DNA of 64,000 bases from Desulfosporosinus youngiae DSM 17734. Its GTDB lineage: Bacteria > Bacillota > Desulfitobacteriia > Desulfitobacteriales > Desulfitobacteriaceae. The stretch spans positions 5,050,198 to 5,114,197 of the forward strand of contig NZ_CM001441.1 in NCBI RefSeq assembly GCF_000244895.1. Direction: 5' to 3'. The notes under the pieces were generated by a model. It saw only the letters and a program-made list of their open reading frames with translations, did no database searches and was not told the DNA's origin. Shown piece after piece: positions 1-7,244 of the stretch. The stretch's first letter is position 1. Every line of letters starts with the position of its first letter. The translations under genes and the position numbers were made by a program.

Positions 1-472
1 GCAGTGCTTTTTCATTCACTTCTTGAGCCTGTACTGTGAGGGCTTGACCACCATCTGCAAGGGATTGAGCCGAAGCTGCAATATTTTCAATAGCAGCGGA
101 AACTTGCTCCAAAGAATCTGAAAGTTCCTTGGCCAAGTCTGGTAATTTTTCCAGTGCATATTCTCTCTCGTTTGAACCTGTAGTGGCGATTCCACCGATG
201 ATGACACCATTTTCCCGAATTGGATAGGCTACTCCAGTATAAGCTACACCTAAGGATTCCGCCCCAACATGTCTTTGAACCTTTTCACCTGTTTGAAGAC
301 ATTGATACGACGTAGTCGTGGGGGCTAATATGTCACCGGCTTTAAGAGGGAGAACTATTATTGAACCCATTCTAATATAAATAAATTTCTCAAGATCAAA
401 TAAGAAAACGGATGTTTTCCCAAAGTCAGTGTCATAAATCACATCAACTATTTGAATGTAGTCCTCGATCAC
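1..472 (-). CDS. Methyl-accepting chemotaxis protein, soluble type (3' end missing)
   Basis: The minus-strand frame opens at a GTG preceded by AGGAG and runs off the left edge, so only about 157 N-terminal residues are visible. The first 115 or so form a sensory-domain-like region without any membrane segment. The last 45 residues turn into the heptad-rich, Ala/Ser-rich helix typical of the start of a receptor signalling domain (AAIENIAASAQSLADGG). It lies 18 bp downstream of cheW on the same strand, so the two are probably co-transcribed and work together in a CheA/CheW array. The signal sensed cannot be told. The family is inferred from the helix pattern and the neighbour, because the diagnostic hairpin tip lies outside the window. 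Confidence 0.8.
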   Translation of the reverse strand, partial: MIEDYIQIVDVIYDTDFGKTSVFLFDLEKFIYIRMGSIIVLPLKAGDILAPTTTSYQCLQTGEKVQRHVGAESLGVAYTGVAYPIRENGVIIGGIATTGSNEREYALEKLPDLAKELSDSLEQVSAAIENIAASAQSLADGGQALTVQAQEVNEKAL

Positions 473-490
473 GGCAATTCCTCCTAACAA

Positions 491-979
491 TTAACTTCCT
501 TGGACCGTCTTTGCTTTATCTATCAATTCAGGGTCAGAAGAGCCCAGCCAGGTTAAAACTTCGTTTGAAAAGAGCTGTTCCACATCTATTACCGGAATGA
601 TGTTATCCTCTGTTTTGATGATTTCTTTGATTGTACCTTGATGTACGATATCCGGGATTCTTTCCAGGGAGTTGCCTTCAACTTCCAGAATTTCAACGAC
701 ATCATCTACCCACAAACCCACTTTTTCTGTCTCTTTATCCGACTCGAAAATCATGATTCTTGGTTCACCTTCATCTGTGGGTTTAATTAAAAACTTTTTT
801 CTTAAATCAATTATGGTGACAACTCCTTCACGAACTTTAGCAATTCCCTGTACAAATTCAGGTGCACCTAAAAGGTCTATGACTTTTACAGGCTTGATAA
901 TTTCGCGAACACAACTCATTTCCACAGCATAATCGTTCAACCCCATTTTAAACTGAATAAATTGCTTCATTTCGTCCAT
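491..979 (-). CDS. cheW: Chemotaxis coupling protein CheW
   Basis: 162 residues, the normal length for a single-domain CheW. The N-terminal strand (FIQFKMGLNDYAVEM), the VREII segment and the central GIAKVREGVVTIIDLRKKF match the CheW beta-barrel pattern. The protein is a cytoplasmic scaffold joining receptors to the CheA kinase. An AAAGGAGC ribosome site lies just before the ATG. The partial receptor gene follows on the same strand after 18 bp, so the pair probably forms a dedicated coupling unit. No other chemotaxis gene is visible in the window. Confidence 0.93.
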   Translation of the reverse strand: MDEMKQFIQFKMGLNDYAVEMSCVREIIKPVKVIDLLGAPEFVQGIAKVREGVVTIIDLRKKFLIKPTDEGEPRIMIFESDKETEKVGLWVDDVVEILEVEGNSLERIPDIVHQGTIKEIIKTEDNIIPVIDVEQLFSNEVLTWLGSSDPELIDKAKTVQGS

Positions 980-1330
980 TTACATTGCTCCTTTCTTTTA
1001 AAATAAATAAGAAATTGTTGTTTAAGTGATTCCTTATCTAACTTCAGAAATGCAATAATCGTACCAATTGTCTAAATATTTCTTCAATTTTAGCCCCGCA
1101 GTCTATAGTTGTTTGATAATACGACATTTTACTTTATATAATTTTTAGAAACTACAAATATCTCAATTCGGAAAATCAAGCTATTTGTACACTAATCCAG
1201 ACACTTTTCTGCTCTCTTTCCCATAAAAGCCCCCTCACACGGGTAAAAATCACCTTCTTCACATATGTACACATTTAGAGACTAGTCTCAAATCGTAGAC
1301 AAATATCAAACATCACACCAAAAGGAATGG

Positions 1331-1384
1331 CCAGGCTCCCCGGCTGAAAGCCTGCAGTGTATGCCAGAGGCTTGTTTGGGCATA
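1331..1384 (+). promoter_or_regulatory. Structured leader upstream of the cytochrome operon
   Basis: The 500-bp gap between cheW and the cytochrome gene holds no ORF of note. About 100-150 bp before the cytochrome start, two adjacent stem-loops can be drawn: CAGGCT/AGCCTG (1332-1337 with 1349-1354) and ATGCC/GGCAT (1361-1365 with 1379-1383). A 12-bp palindrome GAGACTAGTCTC lies upstream at 1278-1289. The stems could belong to an untranslated leader RNA or to protein-binding DNA. I could not match them to a known riboswitch class. Confidence 0.3.
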
Positions 1385-1479
1385 ATAATTTCGGTCACTG
1401 AGTATAGCACCCTACTAGTAGAATGGGATGTACTTTGAAGCCAAAAGGCAAAATCTGTTAGTTTAAAGAGGTGTGGCAA

Positions 1480-2127
1480 ATGTACAAACCCGCACAATGG
1501 CGGTTTCAGTTTTGGAAGGTATTGAGCATTTTAATGCTATTGCTCTTGTCCGTGGCTATCTTTGCAACTGAAGCAAAAGCTCAGGAAACTTGTCTCCAAT
1601 GCCATGGTGATGTCGGTCAAAAAATTGAGCGTTCCGAGCACAGCTTTCTAAGCTGCACAAGCTGCCATACAGACATAAAAGGGTATCCACATCCTAAGGG
1701 GGCCTCCCTGGACAAAAAAGAGAGCGTTGCAACCTGTTCGAATTGCCACAAAGGTCAGATAGCCGATAGTTATGGATCGAGTTTTCATGGTAAAGCAGTT
1801 CACCTTGGCAGCGAAAAGTCAGCAACTTGCGCAGACTGCCACGGTGCTCACGACATTTTGGGATCGGATTACCCCAATTCCAAAGTCGCTAAAGCCAATG
1901 TCCCCCAAACCTGCGCCGCCTGTCACGAGCAGGCCTCACCTGGCTTTGCCGAGGGGTCTGAGCATTTCAAGTTTGCACCTTCCGGTCCGGGCGCACCTAT
2001 GTACTATACCGCCAAGTTTTTTACCTGGCTAACCCTTATCGTGATTACTGCCTTGGTAATCCATATCGAACTGCAACTATACCATAACCTGCGTACAATT
2101 CTCAGAGAACGGAAAAGGGGGGAGTAA
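1480..2127 (+). CDS. Membrane-anchored pentaheme cytochrome c
   Basis: Five CxxCH heme-binding motifs are visible (CLQCH, CTSCH, CSNCH, CADCH, CAACH). An N-terminal signal/anchor segment and a C-terminal transmembrane helix (about residues 175-198) flank them. ATG 1480 is chosen because AAAGAGGTG sits six bases before it; the in-frame GTG at 1471 overlaps that site. The protein should sit outside the membrane and pass electrons between the quinone pool and an extracytoplasmic partner. The gene is followed after 3 bp by a cytochrome b gene and then by a tiny membrane protein, forming a quinone-linked c/b module. The electron donor or acceptor is unknown. No reductase catalytic subunit lies next to it. 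Confidence 0.88.
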   Translation: MYKPAQWRFQFWKVLSILMLLLLSVAIFATEAKAQETCLQCHGDVGQKIERSEHSFLSCTSCHTDIKGYPHPKGASLDKKESVATCSNCHKGQIADSYGSSFHGKAVHLGSEKSATCADCHGAHDILGSDYPNSKVAKANVPQTCAACHEQASPGFAEGSEHFKFAPSGPGAPMYYTAKFFTWLTLIVITALVIHIELQLYHNLRTILRERKRGE

Positions 2128-2130
2128 GCA

Positions 2131-2844
2131 GTGGCGAAAGAGCAAGTTTTTCAACGTTTTGATCTCCACCAACGTATTCAACATATCATGATGTTTACCA
2201 GCTTTATCGTTCTGACAATCACAGGATTACCTATCAAGTTTGAGCAAAGTGGTATATCCCAAAGGGTTGTCTCGTTGTTTGGTGGTTTTGATACCATGTT
2301 TGCCGTTCATCTGGCGGCAGCGGCAGTCATGCTGTTAGCTTCCGCTTATCACTTAATCTACCTGGTAATTGATCCCTTAGTAAACAAAAAACTATCTCTG
2401 GCAATCTTGCCAAATGGAAAAGACTTTGTTGATGTCGTTCAAGACATACAATATTTATTGGGACTGAGAAAAGATCCCCCCAAATTTGATCGTTATTCCT
2501 ATAAAGAAAAATTCGACTACTGGGCCGTATTCTGGGGTATGGCCATCATGGGCGGATCCGGCTTAATGATGTGGTTTCCTCAGTTTTTCACCCAGTATAT
2601 GCCTCGCTGGATCATTGACTCATCCAGATATGCCCACACTGACGAAGCCATCTTAGCCATCAGCGCAATTTTCATTTGGCACTTTTTCAACTCCCACTTC
2701 AGCCCTCGGTTCTTTCCAATGAATCACGTTTGGTACAAAGGTACCATCACCCGGGAAGAAATGAAAGAAGATCATCCCTTAGAGTTAGAACGACACGATC
2801 GTAAAAACGAAACATACGTCGAGGACACAAACAAAGGAGAATAA
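2131..2844 (+). CDS. Cytochrome b-type membrane subunit
   Basis: 237 residues with about four hydrophobic helices. Histidines lie in the expected membrane positions (FDLHQRIQHIMMF, FAVHLAAAA, SAYHLIYL, IWHFFNSHF), a pattern seen in the b561/FdnI/HydC-like diheme quinone-oxidising subunits. It starts 3 bp after the pentaheme cytochrome c stop, so the two probably form one complex moving electrons across the membrane. It resembles the arrangement in which a b-type subunit is paired with a multiheme c subunit in anaerobic respirers. Which direction electrons flow cannot be read from the sequence. Confidence 0.85.
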   Translation: MAKEQVFQRFDLHQRIQHIMMFTSFIVLTITGLPIKFEQSGISQRVVSLFGGFDTMFAVHLAAAAVMLLASAYHLIYLVIDPLVNKKLSLAILPNGKDFVDVVQDIQYLLGLRKDPPKFDRYSYKEKFDYWAVFWGMAIMGGSGLMMWFPQFFTQYMPRWIIDSSRYAHTDEAILAISAIFIWHFFNSHFSPRFFPMNHVWYKGTITREEMKEDHPLELERHDRKNETYVEDTNKGE

Positions 2845-2846
2845 CC

Positions 2847-2957
2847 ATGACGCAATATTACAAATACAGGAAAAATCTACCACTGACCATATTTCAGATG
2901 GTGTTTTACGGAATCGTGCTTCTGCTGGTTCTCTTCTGGGGATTCAAGGTAACTTAA
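2847..2957 (+). CDS. 36-residue single-helix membrane peptide of the cytochrome operon
   Basis: ATG two bases after the cytochrome b stop, with AAAGGAGA directly upstream. It encodes a basic N-terminus (MTQYYKYRKN) followed by one hydrophobic helix ending in FWGFKVT. It is too short for standard ORF calling. Position and ribosome site support a real gene. An accessory subunit that stabilises or assembles the cytochrome b/c complex is a plausible role, by analogy with small subunits of other respiratory complexes. No named family was recognised. Confidence 0.6.
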   Translation: MTQYYKYRKNLPLTIFQMVFYGIVLLLVLFWGFKVT

Positions 2958-3076
2958 TTGTCAGAATCGCTTCCCATTGTGCGGGGGTCAGACCTCCACA
3001 CAATTCTCCCCACATTTAAATACCTTTTGCTCAATATATAAGTATAAACCCCATTATTTTGAGGGAGGTATTTTAA

Positions 3077-3622
3077 ATGAGCGGAGCCAATTATGAAATT
3101 CATAAAAGAGAGGGGTATTCTGATCCCTCTCCCTATCCTGAAATCAAAGTTCAAGGGCCCAACCTTCACTATGCCGAATTGTTAATGGACGATTATGCCG
3201 GTATTGTCAGTGAATTTACGGCCATCAATCAATACCTTTATCATTATTTTTTCTTTAAAGATTATGATAAAAAACTAGGAGAACTTCTTGAGAACATCTC
3301 CATTTCAGAAATGCTGCATATGGAAATTTTAGCGGAACTCATTAAGAAGCTTGGCGGGAAGCCAGTCATTCGAGGCTCATACAGTACCTCGGGGAACTTT
3401 TGGGTAGGCAGTTATATTTATTACGGCAGCAATCTTTGCGAACAGCTGAGAGCTGATATTAACGCTGAATATAAAGCGATAGAAGAATATCAAAAACATA
3501 TCCATTCTATCGCCGATCCTTATATCAAAGCTATACTCCATCGCATTATTCTGGATGAAAAGGTCCATATTCACCTCTTTAACCAGGCTCTGGCTCAATT
3601 CTGTACAGTATTTCCAAAGTAA
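3077..3622 (+). CDS. Ferritin-like/manganese-catalase-like diiron protein
   Basis: 181 residues. The four-helix metal-binding pattern is clear: E46 (SEFTAINQY), E78 and H81 (SEMLHME), E131/E136 (AEYKAIEEY) and E161/H164 (DEKVHIHLF). That is the ExxH-twice arrangement of the ferritin-like superfamily (rubrerythrin, CotJC/Mn-catalase branch). A strong GAGGGAGG ribosome site precedes the ATG and a perfect terminator follows, so it is a single-gene unit. Likely roles are peroxide detoxification or metal handling. A rubredoxin domain is absent, so it is not a classical rubrerythrin. Confidence 0.8.
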   Translation: MSGANYEIHKREGYSDPSPYPEIKVQGPNLHYAELLMDDYAGIVSEFTAINQYLYHYFFFKDYDKKLGELLENISISEMLHMEILAELIKKLGGKPVIRGSYSTSGNFWVGSYIYYGSNLCEQLRADINAEYKAIEEYQKHIHSIADPYIKAILHRIILDEKVHIHLFNQALAQFCTVFPK

Positions 3623-3632
3623 TCTAAAGTTC

Positions 3633-3693
3633 AAACTATCCCATCTCCTCTGAGGGCAAACCACCTTGCCCTCAGAGGAGATGGGATAGTTTT
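3633..3693 (+). terminator. Rho-independent terminator of the ferritin-like gene
   Basis: A 27-bp near-perfect inverted repeat (AACTATCCCATCTCC... with its complement) around a 6-base loop, ending in TTTTG, begins 10 bp after the stop codon. Its length and perfection suggest a very efficient stop. It is symmetric enough to act on both strands. Confidence 0.9.
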
Positions 3694-3816
3694 GCATTTA
3701 AACTATGAATTTATCAGTTTTACTGAGGAAAATTTGGGCTATTGAATTTCTAAATGTAATTTTTCTTCCTTCCCGCATATAGTTAAACGTTACTATCCGT
3801 GAAGGGAGAGTTTTAA

Positions 3817-4965
3817 GTGAACGAGGATGCCGGCTCTTCAGAACAATCCAGAACCCTAAATAAGCCGCAACGGCGTAAAATCTTATTAATCATTCTTGGT
3901 GCAATATTGACGCTTTTTGGAGTTCTTACCCTTTCACTGGTTCTATATACTTGGGACAGAGGGACGATCGCCAAAGGCGTCGTATTGGAAATTTCCTTAG
4001 AACAGCTCTCTATTGAAGAAGCTGAATTCAAACTGGAACAATTGAGCAATAGCATACATAAACGTCCTATTCATCTCGTCTCGGGCGAGAAAAGTTATCA
4101 ACTAAGCTCGCAGGAACTTGGTCTCACCTATACCTATGATGAACCGCTTCAGAAAGCCTGTCTCATCGGGCGGGAGGGAAACCTCATTGACAAGGCGGTC
4201 AGCAAGTATAAAGCAAGCTGGGGAATCACCTTTGAACCTGACTATCATTGGGATGATCCCGCCCTTGTAGAAACTCTGACCAAACATCTCTCAACCTTGA
4301 ATATTCCTGCAGAGGACGCTCACTTTTCCGTTAACTCAGATAACTACTTAGAAATTGTCCCGGAAAAACCCGGAAAACAAGTAGATATTGAGTCCCTAGC
4401 AGAAAGTATAAAGAAGCAGTTTCCCAATGATGTCCAAGAGATCCAGATTCCGTTTAAAGAAATCACGCCAACTCTTACGGAAAAAGACCTTGAGAATGTG
4501 AAGCTGAGCGACCTCTTGAGCGACTACACTACCTACTTTGATCCGAATCAGAAAGAACGAACTTTCAACATTATGCTCGCAGCCAAAGCCATCGACGCAA
4601 CAGTGTTAAAACCGGGAGATGTGTTCTCTTTTAACCGTACTGTAGGCCCCAGAACTGCTCTGGCAGGGTATCAGGAGGCTATGATTATTGAAGGAAATAC
4701 CTTCGTACCCGGTCTGGGGGGAGGAGTCTGTCAAGTTTCCAGCACCCTTTATAATGCCGTACGATTAGTATCCTCATCTCTAAGTGTAATCGAACGTTGG
4801 CGCCATAGCTTACCCGTTACTTATGTCCCATCCGGTCAGGATGCAACCGTGGCCTATCCTACGTTAGATTTTAAGTTTAGAAATGATACCGGAGGCTTTC
4901 TACTTATCCGCAGCCTCGTTAAGGGCAATAGCCTGAGCTTTAGTATCTATAAAAGCAATCCATAG
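3817..4965 (+). CDS. VanW family protein with peptidoglycan-binding-like domain
   Basis: 382 residues starting at GTG with GAAGGGAGAG upstream. There is a cytoplasmic N-terminus, one membrane helix at about 22-44, then a putative peptidoglycan-binding-4 region (about 75-215) and a C-terminal VanW domain. Marker motifs are KPGDVFSFN, GLGGGVCQVSSTLYNA and WRHSLPVTYVP. VanW proteins are envelope-associated and often sit near cell-wall genes; their biochemical activity is not settled, and this one is not linked to vancomycin-resistance genes here. It is a stand-alone gene between the ferritin-like gene and a dispersed repeat. Confidence 0.9.
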   Translation: MNEDAGSSEQSRTLNKPQRRKILLIILGAILTLFGVLTLSLVLYTWDRGTIAKGVVLEISLEQLSIEEAEFKLEQLSNSIHKRPIHLVSGEKSYQLSSQELGLTYTYDEPLQKACLIGREGNLIDKAVSKYKASWGITFEPDYHWDDPALVETLTKHLSTLNIPAEDAHFSVNSDNYLEIVPEKPGKQVDIESLAESIKKQFPNDVQEIQIPFKEITPTLTEKDLENVKLSDLLSDYTTYFDPNQKERTFNIMLAAKAIDATVLKPGDVFSFNRTVGPRTALAGYQEAMIIEGNTFVPGLGGGVCQVSSTLYNAVRLVSSSLSVIERWRHSLPVTYVPSGQDATVAYPTLDFKFRNDTGGFLLIRSLVKGNSLSFSIYKSNP

Positions 4966-4984
4966 GAAAGACTTCTGCTCCCCC

Positions 4985-5027
4985 AAAAAAATCGCTCCCA
5001 TGGGGTAGAAATCCTGCCATGGGAGCG
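4985..5027 (-). terminator. Minus-strand terminator downstream of the repeat and regulator
   Basis: An 11-bp perfect stem CGCTCCCATGG with its complement around a 13-base loop. The poly-T tract lies only on the minus-strand side (the A run at 4985-4991 of the plus strand). It would therefore stop transcription coming leftward from the FCD regulator through the dispersed repeat, implying that the repeat is transcribed. It may also act weakly on the VanW transcript. Confidence 0.65.
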
Positions 5028-5103
5028 CAAAGCTGTTGTGAATTGTCGGAGTAGCCGTCCATGCTGCTGACGTGGCACCAACAGAGGATGAAAGTGGGGG
5101 CGC

Positions 5104-5440
5104 TCTGGTCGGGCAGCTTCGCCACATCCGTGCAAGATTAGTTAATTCGTGCGAAGACAGTGTCTTCGTACCGCAGCATTCCGAGGCTCGCCCACTCGCC
5201 GGTGCGGGAGCTACCTTCAGCGGATAAGTATTCTTTAGAGATAGCCGCTTCGGCGAAACTGTCCACCGGACACTTTCGTGCCAAACCTCCGGGTAATACC
5301 TGATGTGAACCTGTGGCTCCGTCTCCCCGCACCGTCTTGTGGGTTTTTATCGCCTCTCCATGCAATGGGTTCGCTTCTGTGGACGAAGCTGCCCTGCTTG
5401 CGGGTCTAGGGATTCTTCAGATTGTCTTTAGGGTCTTTTT
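5104..5440. repeat. Dispersed repeat, copy 1 (about 330 bp)
   Basis: About 90% identical by eye to 47645-47983, same orientation, with long identical blocks such as the stretch around CCACCGGACACTTTCGTGCC. The minus strand of both copies encodes the same short reading frame (here 75 residues, with GDGATGSHQVLPGGLARK), and several substitutions between copies are conservative. That fits either a small coding element or a structured RNA. No terminal repeats or transposase are visible. It fills the gap between vanW and the regulator, its right edge touching the regulator stop codon. Confidence 0.8.
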
Positions 5441-6174
5441 CAGAACAGTTTCCCCTCGTTCGCGGGTCTGAACCCCTCGGTGCCCTCGTTTCTCGAGTCT
5501 TCGAGGTGTCTCCTCATTAGAGTTCTTGCTTGTTCTGCGTCATGGGTTGCTATAGCATCGTAGATGGAGATATGCTCCTGGATTGTGCGCAGACCTCCGA
5601 TATCGTGACTAAAGCGGAGCGGACCGGCTTTCTTGATGAGTTCTACGATATGAACGACGAAGGTTTGCAGCAGGCGGCTCATCATTGAGTTCTGAGAAGC
5701 ATGAGTCACTAGAAAGTGAAACTGCATATCTGCTTTAGCATAAGCATCCAGATTCTTTAATTGAGATTCCATTTCACAAATGGCCCGGGAGATTTGCTCC
5801 AAGTCTTTCTCAGAGGCCCGTAAGGCCGCTAAGCCTGCACACTCGACCTCAAGGGTAATCCGAGTTTCCCAAAGTTCTTCCATGCGCGTGGACTCGGCGG
5901 ATAGGGCTAAAGCTAAAGGGCTGATGACCTCATTTAATTGAGCATCACGTATGAATGTACCGTCTCCGGGCTTAATTTCAACCCATCCTAAGAACTCCAT
6001 AGTTCTTAAGGCCTCACGTAAGGTTGTTCTGCTAACCCCCAACTCAACCGCCATCTCTCGTTCACCCATTAATCGATCACCGGGGCAAAGCTTTCCATCG
6101 ATAATCAAGTTATTAATCTGTTTTAAAACCTCTTGATAGGTTCGATGAGGTTTCGTAATTTTCTCAAACTGCAT
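5440..6174 (-). CDS. GntR-family (FadR/FCD subfamily) regulator, LutR/LldR-like
   Basis: 244 residues. An N-terminal winged helix (about 10-75, with GEREMAVELGVSRTTLREALRTM) is followed by an all-helical FCD ligand-binding domain (about 95-220) carrying the metal/ligand-coordinating D/H pattern (DMQFHFLV and HISIYDAI). Such proteins usually repress organic-acid catabolism genes and are released by the substrate. It is the last gene of the LUD operon, 26 bp after the preceding stop, so lactate or a related 2-hydroxy acid is the likely effector. A candidate operator lies upstream of the operon (9444-9454). Confidence 0.88.
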   Translation of the reverse strand: MQFEKITKPHRTYQEVLKQINNLIIDGKLCPGDRLMGEREMAVELGVSRTTLREALRTMEFLGWVEIKPGDGTFIRDAQLNEVISPLALALSAESTRMEELWETRITLEVECAGLAALRASEKDLEQISRAICEMESQLKNLDAYAKADMQFHFLVTHASQNSMMSRLLQTFVVHIVELIKKAGPLRFSHDIGGLRTIQEHISIYDAIATHDAEQARTLMRRHLEDSRNEGTEGFRPANEGKLF

Positions 6175-6200
6175 TGTTTCCTCCCATAAAGTGCGCGGAC

Positions 6201-7244
6201 CTAAACTGTAATACCCGTGGGGCAGTTTTTATTACATAATGAGCATTCCCCACAATCCGCAACATCGGCTTGTTTAGATCCCTCTAAAAAAGCAGCTAAA
6301 ACCTTGGCCCGTTTTCCGGTGTAATAATAGCCCCGCTCTAATCCTTCAGCCAAATAATTCGGGCAATTAACGAGGCATCCTCCGCAGTGCAGGCATTTAA
6401 GCAAATCCCACTGCCGATTTTCAGCCGCTGCCAAACGTCCATTATCAAGCAAAATCACATATACCTCTTTAGGGCCATGCATCCCTTGGACCATTCTAAA
6501 CTCGATATCAGCCGTTCTGCTTGGACCACTAATAAAGGAAATATATCTAAGCATGTCTTTTCCTAACCCATACACACTGATCGCCCGGCAAACAGCTAAA
6601 GCATCTTCCAGAGAGGGAACAATTTTATCGATTCCTGCCACCACAATATGGTTATAGGGCAGATTCGAAGTGAACCGTACATTGCCCTCACTTTCTAACA
6701 AGACAATGGTTCCATTTTGTTCAACGATAGCCTCTGTCCCTGTAATACCATACTGCATGTGAGCCACCTGGTGCTTAATCTCATCCTTGACCTGAGCGAC
6801 CCATTCTTTATTTGGAATTGTGGTATTGATGCTGGCAATCCAAGGATGCACATCAACCGACCGTCCGGCAACTCGTTCCCCCAGATCCGTATCTAAAACC
6901 TCTACCTTATTAGATGCCAGAAAATCCCGCAGCGCTATCTCGGTAAAAACAGGGTTTTTACTGAGGGCTACATGCTGATTGCCCGCTAAGATTTTCAGAA
7001 TTTGCTCTTGAGCCTGGGCCGCATCCTTAGCGAAAATCACATGACACCCTTTACCTTTTAAGGAAGCAACCGCCTTTTCGACGGACTCCTTGAGATTATT
7101 CGCTATTGTGCTTTTGATACCCTGCACTTGGCTTGCTAAATTTGGATACTCCTTAAGAAGTGCGTCCCGGCGAGAAGCAATTCCCTTTAAAATCCTTTCA
7201 GCTTTTGTTTTGCCCATATTACTTGAACTATTCGTGCTGCTCAT
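6201..7244 (-). CDS. LUD-domain iron-sulfur protein (LutB-like, short form)
   Basis: 347 residues. The LUD domain occupies about 25-270, including the segment GITGTEAIVEQNGTIVLLESEGNVR. It is followed by two cysteine clusters (CLHCGGCLVNCP and CGECSLCNKNCP) for 4Fe-4S clusters. The true start is the ATG whose A overlaps the upstream TAA stop (TAATG), with GGGAGGAGATC in front; an extended frame upstream is an artefact. It lacks the CCG domains found in its neighbour. It probably forms part of a cytoplasmic multi-subunit lactate (or related hydroxy acid) dehydrogenase and is translationally coupled to that neighbour. Confidence 0.85.
   Translation of the reverse strand: MSSTNSSSNMGKTKAERILKGIASRRDALLKEYPNLASQVQGIKSTIANNLKESVEKAVASLKGKGCHVIFAKDAAQAQEQILKILAGNQHVALSKNPVFTEIALRDFLASNKVEVLDTDLGERVAGRSVDVHPWIASINTTIPNKEWVAQVKDEIKHQVAHMQYGITGTEAIVEQNGTIVLLESEGNVRFTSNLPYNHIVVAGIDKIVPSLEDALAVCRAISVYGLGKDMLRYISFISGPSRTADIEFRMVQGMHGPKEVYVILLDNGRLAAAENRQWDLLKCLHCGGCLVNCPNYLAEGLERGYYYTGKRAKVLAAFLEGSKQADVADCGECSLCNKNCPTGITV

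Noticed and set aside
1321-1384. Possible cyclic-di-GMP (GEMM) or molybdenum-cofactor riboswitch before the cytochrome operon
   Set aside because: Short GC stems are present, but the conserved loop sequences of these classes could not be located.
3817-4965. Vancomycin resistance locus
   Set aside because: VanW proteins are widespread; no vanHAX or vanRS genes accompany this one.
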